Assembly (NCBI GenBank): GCA_027422505.1
Contig: JAPQWV010000001.1
Coordinates: 5,766,001-5,830,000 of the forward strand
Length of the DNA: 64,000 nucleotides
Direction of reading: 5' to 3'
DNA from: Craterostigma plantagineum
Taxonomy: Eukaryota; Streptophyta; Magnoliopsida; Lamiales; Linderniaceae
A model generated the notes under the pieces. The model searched no databases. It was not told where the DNA came from and was given only the letters and a program-made list of their open reading frames with translations. The translations under genes were made by a program, and so were the position numbers. Below, in pieces: positions 46,305 through 55,392 of the stretch. Each line of letters starts with the position of its first letter. Position 1 is the stretch's first letter.

Positions 46305-46982
46305 TAGGGGTGTTCATTGGTCGGTTCGGTTCGGTTTTTTAAAATTTCGGTTCGGTTTTTGGGCTTTCGATTTAACGTATGCTTAATCCGATATCTGAAC
46401 CGTTTCATTTGGTTCGGTTCGCTTTTTTTAATTCGGTTCTGTTTTTTCCGGTTCGGTTTTTCGTTTAGAAATTTAATATGAACAAAAAAAAATATTATGA
46501 GCTGAAAATACATAAAACAATTTATGGTTATTAAAAAACAAAGAGGATTTATGGAACGTGACATGTAGCAAAATAATTCAAAGGTCCGAAAAAACAACAT
46601 GAAAATGAAACAAAGTCTAACCAAAATATTAAAACTTTCATTTGAAGATACTTTAAATTATTTGGGAGAAAAATAGTATTTGATTGGTGAGGAAAACATT
46701 CACTTGAAAATGGAAAAAAAGTATACTAACGAAATTATATTTACTATGTTATTTACTTTATGGGAGAAAAATAAATGATTTTTGATATTTTTCTATTTTT
46801 AATGTAGTATGATAATATCAGTTCGGTTTTTCGGTTTTTTCAGTTTTACGTATGCTTAATCCGATATCAGAACCATTTTAATTTGGTTCGGTTCGGTTTT
46901 ATACGATTCGGTTCGGTTTTTTTCGGTTCCGATCTTTTCGGTTCGGTTCTTTTCGGTTTTTCGGTTAATTTGAACACCCCTA
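46305..46982. mobile_element. Non-autonomous hAT element with perfect target duplication
   Basis: The 678-bp element has inverted ends TAGGGGTGTTCA (12 bp, perfect) and an exact 8-bp duplication CCACCTCG at 46297-46304 and 46983-46990. TTCGGTT words fill both subterminal regions, and the block around ACGTATGCTTAATCCGATAT occurs twice in direct orientation. No transposase is encoded. It inserted just inside the copia 3' LTR. Confidence 0.92.
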
Positions 46983-47174
46983 CCACCTCGTTCTTACAAA
47001 CTCGCAAACCCATCATCTATATCCTCCTTATCTGTTCAAATGTGCCAGCCACGCACGCCACAACTTACTAGAAAACCAGCCTATCATCTTCTTCTTTTCA
47101 CCTGAGAATCACCTTTAAAAGCTTCGATCTCCCATCAAAGCTGCACTTGGATTAATGCGCTTTTGCTCGGTTGA

Positions 47175-48929
47175 TCATCCGGCTCCCTTAGGAGCTTCGA
47201 GCCTCAAAGTAAACTTGCAAACTCCAAGCCGGATTGAAATGTCCCACTTGGAAGCGACTTGAAAACTCGAGCTCAAAATCTTCACTTCGCTTGAAGATCC
47301 ATCGATCATGGCCTCTTGAGCCTCCTTACTGACTCCTCTCTGGCTAGAGAACACTCGCTTCTTGGCCTTCTTAATGACCGCAGCAGCACGAAAACCTGAA
47401 GATCCATTATCTTCATTTTTTTCAGAAAATCCTGATTGTTCTGACGTTTCAAACCCATCTATCCACTGAGTTTTCACCATCTTCCTCCCCAATTCTCGAG
47501 CTATTCTCCACCTCCGAGACCACCCTACCATGTGACGTTGAGGTGCCTTCATCCCTTGGCATGAACAGCTCCATCTCGGGCTCGGAAAGATCCTCGTTTG
47601 AACCCATAAGAACCAGCCCAGTAGCAGATTTCCTTTTTTCAGGTTCGAACTTGCCTTTTGCTCGACCTTTCTCCACCTTGTTTTGAGGCTTTATGGGAGT
47701 CTTCTTGACCTCATTATGACCCCACATTCCCTAGTTTCCCCAGGTATGGTTGTCACCACATAGCATACCTTCAAGACATAGATACCACGCCTTTTAATCC
47801 GCTCCAGAACCAGCCTTCTTCCTTGTTTTACAGAGATTTTTCCTACATTTAGGTGAGTGTTGTATCCTTTTTCATCCAAAGGGCCGATTGGAGTTCCTCT
47901 CCAACTCAGGAACATACCTCACATCTTTTAGGATCACCACATCACTATTTTTTAGCTTCAATCGAATGGAACCACATCCCAAAACTTCACAGGTTTTTCC
48001 ATTACCCTACTTCACCGATTTTCCTTCCAACTCTTTGTAACCTTGCAACCACGCCTTGTTGCAAGTTATATGAAAGCTAGAACCCGAGTCAAGGATCCAT
48101 TCTTCACCCTCCTCAAGTTCCGAGACATGAAAAACATTGGCATACTCAAAATCATCCCCATTTGTAACTGGATGAGCTTGATTTTAATTTGTATTTTCCT
48201 TTTGCAACTTTGGGCAAAATCTCTTGATGTGTCCCACTTCCTCACAGTTGTAACACCTCCTAGTCTCAGCCTTACCCTTCCCATTCCCCTTCTTCGATTG
48301 CTTGGATTTCCCTTGTGCCATCAACATATTCCCTTCATTTGCAACTTCAAAAGCATTAAGAGGTTTCTTCATGTTTAGTTGCTTGGAGCTATGTGCGGAG
48401 AGCACATCCTCCATCTTCAACCTCTCCCTTCCATACATGAGAGCTTCTTTGAAGTAATCATGCCTCGGTGGAAGTGCACACAATAGGAGAAGAGCTTGAT
48501 CTTCATCCTTAACTTCCTCCCCGATATTTTGAAGATCCAACACCATCCTTTGGAAATCGTTTACTTGCTGCTCTAGGGCCAATCCATCCACCATTTGGAA
48601 CTTGTATAAGGCTTGTTTGAGGTACAATCTGCGAGCTAGAGATTTGGTCAAGTAAAGAGCATCGAGCATCTTCCAAATATGCTCCGCTGAAGTCTCAGTT
48701 GCCATCCGACGAAGCACACTGTCAGACAGGCAGTCGATTAGCGATGAATAAGCTTTTTCCCTGAGCTTCTTCTTTGCGCAGTCAATGAGGCCCATTCCAT
48801 CTCAGCCTCAGGCTTCAGAGCCTCCTCCAATCCTTTCTCCACGAGCACAACCTTCATATTGAGCTTTCACAGTCCAAAATCATTCGACCCATTAAACCCC
48901 ACCATCTCCAACTTCGTCATGGTAGCCAT
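47175..48929 (-). pseudogene. Gag fragment with tail shared with the first gag-only element
   Basis: On the minus strand gag begins MATMTKLEMVGFNGSNDFGL at 48929 and meets an in-frame TGA directly after that. The frame then runs through MATETSAEHIWKMLDALYL, DEDQALLLLCALP (near 48490) and knuckle CYNCEEVGHIKRFC (near 48240). Protease is broken. The tail includes EPEMELFMPRDEGTS near 47570 and WDISIRLGVCKFTL near 47215, the latter matching the first element's WEISIQLGVGKFTL. No pol catalytic domain lies between. Stops and frameshifts make it non-functional. Confidence 0.8.
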
Positions 48930-48962
48930 CGTTCGGAGAATCGAGCTCTCGTCCACGCTCAC

Positions 48963-50314
48963 TAATCGACACGTGGTGTGTGAATGAAAAGTGCGACAAG
49001 TGATAATATAAAACGAATACCTAATTACTATCACCGACATGCGATAGGCAGTGGACCTATCGTTTGTAGTGCAATAAAGTGAGTAAACAAGTATCGAACA
49101 TAAGGAATAAATTAAGTACTAGTAGTGACCTATCGACTCGATATTTAGCCTAAATAAAATACGCAGATGATGTTACGAACTATCCTAATAGATTACTCCT
49201 AAATCAACTAGAGATTCAAAGAACACGCTTAAAACTGATAAGAAGCTTCAGATAATAAAGATGTGCTCGGGATTCCAATCCCGCTAGGTGTGATCGCCTA
49301 AGACAATGAAATATCGTGCCTACGTGATTCTTAAATCGCAGTTATTTTCCTACCCACTCGCGAATTTGCCGTCGCCCTAAACGCTCGTGGGGATCTAAAG
49401 TTCAGTAATTACTAATAGCAAGGATCGAGTATTTGCTTTCGCCCTATATTCGATTCCTATCTTCTACGAACGGCCTAATCGTTATTTAGCTGTCGCCCTA
49501 AACGATTTTCCGTACACTCACTTTAACACATAGACATATTAAAGCGAAGAAACAAATTCATAGAACAACAAATAGTCAGAATACGCAAGTCACAATAAAC
49601 ATATGTCTTAAATACGAAATAACCTAGCGTTCATCTAATCCCAAACACATAAGGAATTTAGCTACGCATAATGGAAGGAAAACAATGAAATAAATAAGAA
49701 TTAAAGGCGAAGAACTCATAATCTTGATGTACGAATGATCTGCAATGGTAGCGTGGGAGGATCTTCGTTCTTCGTTCAATTCTGCGTGGAATTCCATCTC
49801 TTGCGCTCTGTGACGTGTTTCCTTGTTCTTTTGTGCTCTTTTTCGTCTCTTAAGTGATTAGGGTTGATATCTGGTAGGTGTACCCGTTTCTGGATCGAAT
49901 TTGGGCTTTTTATACTAATTCTCGTAACGGTCACGGCCTGGGACATGGGCCGTCACGGCCGTGACCATCATCGCCTCGCGTCTCGTCACTTTCTGCCATG
50001 TGTCACGGCCAAGTGCATAGGGTGTCACGGACGTGACCATCTTCGCTTCAACTCTCTGCCCAATGTCACGGCCTCTTGCATCGCTCGTCACGGCCGTGAT
50101 GTTTCCCAGTGATACTTAGCTTGCGTTCTGCTCGATGTCACGGCCAAGTGCATAAGGTGTCACGGTCGTGACACCTGACAGTGTTCTTCATCTTTGCGCC
50201 GTTTTGCCTCGTTTTCGCTCCTTTTCGCCCGAAACTCGTCCTAAGCTCCTTCAATATAAGAATAAGTGTAAATATGGCGAATAAACGCATAAAATGATTG
50301 AAATACGTTTATCA
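48963..50314. repeat. Solo LTR with 5-bp target duplication
   Basis: A 1352-bp block interrupts the leader of the gag-only element. CTCAC at 48958-48962 is repeated at 50315-50319, and removing the block rejoins CACGCTCAC to CGGACCAATTG, matching the uninterrupted relative near 23020. On the minus strand it starts TGATAAACG, an LTR-like start, and ends CACGTGTCGATTA. It has no coding frame. It carries four TCACGG modules at 49931-50172. Confidence 0.7.
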
Positions 50315-50328
50315 CTCACCGGACCAAT

Positions 50329-51192
50329 TGTTGAGAAATAGGAATCGTTGGATTCGTGATTCACTGTATAATATGTGTGTGACACTCGTGTAATTTGATA
50401 CGAACAATCGGAAGCTTAAACGAACTGGAAACGAAACCAGAAAACACAAAAGAAAACAGAGATTTAACCTGGTTCGGCATAAACTTCAGCCTACATCCAT
50501 GGATCAACCGATTCCCCTTTGTATTAATCACCAACACGAACACTACAAAGCCCTACCCGTCTACAGCGCTCGTGTTTACACCTCACAGTGATTCTCACTC
50601 TACAAGAAGATATGAACTCGCAAAAATGACAACCCGAAGAAAAATTCTGGTATTTATAACTGTGCTCGAGTGAGCCTTTTCATCAAAGAAACGTGTTAGC
50701 TCACAAGCATGACACCGCCTCGTCTCTCCATGAATATGTAGCGGACCTATGTGCGTTCAATCCTAGCCCTTTAATCGGCATCTTTCACGATCGAACTATC
50801 CGAAGTCATTACAGAATTCTGACACAATAACCAGGTGAGAATATTCTTATTTCCCAGGTGGATAAAACGTAAGCCGTTTGATTTTCTTCATCAGATCGGA
50901 CGCCTCAGATCTCATGTGACCTTCTTTTGTAAAACCGTTACAGCGTTTTATAAGTAACTGCACGTCAAACACCATCCGTTCGATCTCATCTCGCGCGTCA
51001 TCTGTCGGCTCACATTTTAAACCTCAAGTTTAAACTCGACCATCTGATCCTTCCCGCATCTTATCGAACGGTTGACATTCAACCTGGGATCTTCATCATT
51101 TCAGCACACTCTCTTCAAGTTAAATCCGGTCGTGTCCAATCTCGCTGACTTCAGACTCTCTCCGGCGACGTTTTGAGCTCGTAATCTCAACA
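50329..51192 (-). repeat. 5' LTR of the second gag-only element
   Basis: This is an 864-bp LTR with palindromic ends TGTTGAG and CTCAACA. On the element's strand it is followed by ATTGGTCCGGTGAG, the primer-site region, similar to AGTGGTGCGGTGAG in the first gag-only element. Confidence 0.8.
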
Positions 51193-51699
51193 CAAGCATA
51201 GAGGAATGAATAGTGTAGCCCCGTGTATGGGGAACCATTCCTCCTCTATCTCTATTCTTTATATTTTTCAATTTCTTTTTAATTCTTTAATTTTTATTAA
51301 TTTATTCTCTTAAATAATTTGGGATTTTTCATGGAATTTTGTGCTCGAAGCATTCGAGGAAGACGTAGTGCTAGAAGAGAGAGAATATTTTTATTTAAAA
51401 AATTGTTATATTAATATTTGTAACTTTAATTTTAATCGTACACTACTCTCATGTAAGTTTATTTTATGAAAAATCATAGAAATTGTTTTTGATAATTTAG
51501 TTTAATAAAAGTTAATAGGATCATATTTAGATAATTTAATTATTTTAGAGTTTCATGGAATATTTTATAATATATTAAAATAAAATTGAAATATAATGAG
51601 AATTTTCTGTTTAGAGTGAAATATAGGACAGATGGTTGGAGTACTGTTTAAATTATATACACGAAAAAATGTATTGTATCAACTTTATATATATGGAGA
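51193..51699. other. AT-rich spacer with a small fold-back at its left edge
   Basis: 51199-51248 can fold: TAGAGG..AATG and GCCCC on one arm pair with GGGG, CATTCCTCCTCTA on the other. The rest is AT-rich with no coding frame. Confidence 0.5.
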
Positions 51700-53505
51700 A
51701 ATGGTTGGAGATTGCAGTAGAAAGCCCTACTTGGTGGGCTTGACTGATAAAAACGAGGCCCAGTTGGCCGATTTCGATTTCTATTTGTGAGCAAAATCGT
51801 ATATTCAAGATTCAATTTCTATTTGCCCCTTCTTCAATCGTCGGCACGTCTTTTCTCCATCTTCGCACACTTTGCTGTGAGATTTTTATCTGTAATTGCG
51901 TTTCTCCGTATATGCGAATCTCATGCATGTATGTGTCGTTATTTTTAATCCTTTCACTCGGAAAATTCTTAGCTTGATTTGCGATTTTATTATTTGGAGT
52001 CGTTCGTTTCTTGGGTATCTGCTGATTGTCGTCGATTCTTGCATCTTGTTCGTTTTCTCTGGGTTGATTGTCCGTTATATTGTAAATTAATATAATTATT
52101 ACTTTTATAATCGAGTGCCTCAACTCTTTGATAATATTAAATGGATAGCGGCACATGGGTGAGGATTGAGCTGTTATATTTTCTACGTTGAAGTGCTCTC
52201 TTAGCCATAACTCATTATCGGATTTGGTTATTAGAAGTTTTTCTGTTGGAGTTATCTGATGGATTGCTTATATTTCATCTTATGGATGAATATCGAATTA
52301 AAATTGGATAGCATCATAGGATTCATGATATGCCACTGAAATTCAAAGTTCACTGTTTTGGGGTTTTGCAATGGCCAACAAATGGTGGCCTCACCCTATG
52401 GTGTCTGATCCTTAGTGCTGATGTAGGACATAAGATTGAGGTTGTCTGTTGAGATTGATTCAGTATGGGTGGACAAAAGTATTGACGACCATTTCCCCCC
52501 TTGCCTTAGAAGTGTAAAGTTACCGAAAATGTACTTCAGAATATATCTATCGTTATGTAGGTGTAGTGTGCCTCTTTAAGAACATCGAAAGTGGATACAC
52601 ATTTTTCATCGAACTTTTTTTGAAGTCCTATAGGCTTATTGATTCCCCTTCATTTCTATGATTACAAGATACAAGTCATCTACTTAATTAAGCAATAGAT
52701 CAAGTATGAAAATCAGATTAATATGTTTATGACAAACCCTTTTAATCTCAAATACATTCGAGTATGGGGCTAAAATGGGGTTTGCTGTTTCTGAGGATAT
52801 GTCTTGTAGGATGCTTACCTTCTCTGAATAAGTTATTTAAGTTTTTTGCATGGGCTTAGTTGTGCTCTAAGTTTGAAATTAAAGAATGAACTCTTTGCTT
52901 CGCATCCTTTTTCCAGGCGCTGAAGCTTGAAACCCACTGTTATATCAAGCCCGAATATCAGCAATAATGGGTTTAAGTTTCATTACAGACGCTTTCGACC
53001 GTGTCATAAAGAAGCAAAAGGTTTCTTCCTCCAAGTCCCAAGACATGATCAACCAAATTGGACAAGAAATAGAACAAGCGCTGTCAAGAATAAACTGTCC
53101 AACACCGATCACAAGACAATCCTCAACGAACTGCAGAACATAACAGAAATCTCACCCCTCAACCATCTCGAATCCACGCAGAAAGAGCTAGACCTTGCCT
53201 TAACCAAATACCCTAAGCTCCTCGAAAAATCCTTCAACCCCGGCATCTCAAGGGCTTATCGAAACATAGACTTCGACCCACAAACCCTAAACGGAATCAT
53301 CGCAAGCCATTTATACCGCACGGTCCTGTTCGCAGCCGCCGACTGCGTCACAAGCGAATGCAACCTGCCCGAAGCTGCCCAGCAAAAGGGCCCGTACCAA
53401 GAATTGTTCCACATACTCGAGTCCCTTAGGGCCCGAAACCTCGAGCTCGCCCTCATATGGGCCACCCGAAACCACGACCACCTCGGGAAAATAGGTTCTG
53501 AGATC
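51700..53505 (+). repeat. Segmental duplication, copy A, gene-bearing part
   Basis: It is closely similar to 58470-60285 across the RMD5 5'UTR exon, its intron and the first ~180 codons. Similarity stops abruptly near 53505, inside the CTLH coding region. Confidence 0.9.
52967..53505 (+). pseudogene. RMD5: Truncated, frameshifted RMD5 paralogue
   Basis: The duplicate starts MGLSFITDAFDRVIKKQKVS at 52967, preceded by the same intron acceptor and short 5'UTR exon as the intact gene. A one-base loss near 53094 shifts the frame, so the native start ends after about 50 codons. The rest of the coding sequence remains readable in another frame. A codon-sized loss in the LQNLL region is also present. 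At about 53505 (equivalent of residue 180) homology ends, so the C-terminal part of CTLH, the CRA region and the RING are missing. It cannot make an active ligase subunit. In that second frame the ORF continues into unrelated sequence to 53745. Confidence 0.9.
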
Positions 53506-54069
53506 AACTTTACTGCACCGCCCGATCTTGGTGATCCGGCCCGAACGCTCTACGACGTTTCCGTGTTAGATGCTAGTCAGAGACTGAGCAGAAGTCCCCC
53601 AGCGGTCAACGTCTTTACAGCTGCTGATGTGGGCCATCGAACTGAGCTAGTCTCAGTCTCGATAACAACGGTGAGCCTGAGTGACCCCGATTTCTCAAGT
53701 CTGCGCAAACAGGCGTCACGTCAGTCATCTTTACTGACGTTGTGACGAAGGACCGCCTTCGTGGCACCGTCCCGTTTGTTTCCCCATTCGTGATGGAGGC
53801 TAGGCTCGCCGAATTCGCAAAGAGTCTCGAGGAGTCCATCATGAACCGAGTCTACAATGAACTCGGCACCTCAACCCGAGACAAAGGCGAAGCCCCCGTC
53901 CTCGAAGAAGAGCCTGCTACACATGCCTCTTTCTCTCCCTCTGACGCTGACCCGTGGAGTGTTACAATAGAAGAACTCCACGATATCCTGCTGGCAAGAC
54001 TCAACACAACACCACGCCTTTCCTAAATGAACGAGAGCAAGAAATAAAAAGGCGGCTGTAGACTCCACT
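53506..54069 (+). other. Unidentified coding-like sequence joined to the RMD5 fragment
   Basis: GC-rich sequence with codon-like pattern follows the breakpoint. One frame gives DLGDPARTLYDVSVLDASQR to 53745. The next (53742-54026) contains GTVPFVSPFVMEARLAEFAK, SLEESIMNRVYNELG and WSVTIEELHDILLARL. I recognise no family. It may be the gag region of the non-autonomous LTR element whose 3' half lies at 55393-57175, since the hAT insertion at 54078 separates them and its target duplication joins them. Confidence 0.4.
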
Positions 54070-54077
54070 GTCTTGCC

Positions 54078-55384
54078 CAGTGTTATTTGAGGCGAAAGGC
54101 GCACAAAGGCGATAGGCCACTGCCTTGCCTCAGAGGCGAGGCGTAAATAAGGCGCCCGCCTCACAAAACCGAGGCGAGTTTCTTATATATAGAAATATAA
54201 CATATACATATATCATATTCATGATTACTAATTCATAACTTATACTTAACATAGTTATCTTATGATGGTAAAATTTTTTGTGCAAGATATGAATGTAATC
54301 AAAATCGAACTAGTCAAAATATGCAAACAAATAATGTTAGGATCAATGTTTTAAAACGCGTGACGCGCAATGCGATGCGTTTTGGCTCCTGAAGCGCGTA
54401 GCGTAAATAGCGTAGCGCATTGCGTGAGTATTTCGAAAAAGTAATTTACAATGCAGGAAAACGTAATATATAACATAAATTTGTTATATTATAGCTTATA
54501 TCTCCAATAATATATTTAACTCAATTCATTCTAATTTTTTGCTTTCCATTGTCTCCTCTATTTTTTTATAAAACAAGAAAAGATAAATACAATAAAAATT
54601 TTATCAACTAAAGATAAAAAAATTGAAAAACCATTAAATGAAAAAGAAAAATAAGATAAAGATACCTCAATTACATATATATAAAGTTTGACTAGTGTAT
54701 TACTTTAATTGAGAACTTTCGTCCACAAACACTGCTAAAGGCCACGTGTTATGTCCAAAAGGAATAAAGTCTGTCAAATCGGGCGCTTGTACCAAAAAAT
54801 ATAATAAAATAAATAGAAAACTAAAAAACAAAAAGTACGCTAAATAATTAACGCCCGTTTTCAGGAAAATGCGCGCGTATGCGCGCTACAAAGCGCGCGA
54901 CCAAACGCTTTTGAAAACACTGGTTAGGATAGAATAATAGAAACAAGCTGAAGACATGTCTTATTATTTTAAAATATTTTTTAAGGGCAATGATTAATCA
55001 ATATGAAGTATGATATTTTGTAACGGAGATATTAGGTAGGTAGGACACAACTATATAAAGAAATCAGTTTGAAAGACGAACTCAGGGTTGGTACGATTTT
55101 GGAGAAATAAAAATTTTGAAAAATACAATAATTGTGCTTATAGATTTGAACTATTAAAATACAAACAGGCCCATAGTTAAAATAAGCCCATTTAAAATAG
55201 AAAAGCCATAAGTTAGGGATTTAGAGGTGTCTTCAACCTACGTCGTCTTCAACCCTACGTTGCCACCTGCAACTATTGACTGAGGCGACCGCCTCACCGA
55301 CCAGGCGCATCACCGCCTTGCACTGAGGCATCGCCTCGGGTGCGCCTCAGCGAAGGACAACGCCGTGCACAACCTAGAGGCGAT
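54078..55384. mobile_element. Probable hAT-like element with AGGCG-rich ends
   Basis: The 8-mer GTCTTGCC occurs exactly at 54070-54077 and 55385-55392. Between them the left end reads CAGTGTTATTTGAGGCG, a hAT-like start, and both subterminal regions are full of AGGCG/CGCCT words. The terminal inverted repeats themselves match poorly. It contains the 579-bp element at 54344-54922; without it the element is about 720 bp. Confidence 0.55.
54344..54922. mobile_element. Non-autonomous hAT element nested in another hAT-like element
   Basis: A perfect 8-bp duplication GTTAGGAT at 54336-54343 and 54923-54930 flanks a 579-bp element with ends CAATGTTTTAAAA and TTTTGAAAACACTG (inverted). GCGCG-rich subterminal blocks face each other. 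No transposase is encoded. Confidence 0.92.
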
Positions 55385-55392
55385 GTCTTGCC

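Larger units (their letters stand above)
45437..51192 (-). mobile_element. Gag-only non-autonomous copia element (second copy), carrying two other insertions
   Basis: LTRs lie at 45437-46292 (its outer ~20 bp replaced) and 50329-51192 (ends TGTTGAG and CTCAACA). The internal region is coded on the minus strand and has the same plan as the element at 20312-23800: gag, CCHC knuckle, then a tail with no integrase, RT or RNase H. The element contains a hAT insertion (46305-46982) and a solo LTR (48963-50314). No target duplication can be checked because the left LTR end is altered. Confidence 0.8.

Noticed and set aside
49931..50172. CRISPR-like array
   Set aside because: Repeats are short palindromes with uneven unit length inside an LTR of a plant genome; no cas genes.
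52927..53745. 272-codon ORF taken as a real gene
   Set aside because: It uses the wrong frame for the RMD5 start and reads across a frameshift and a junction to unrelated sequence.
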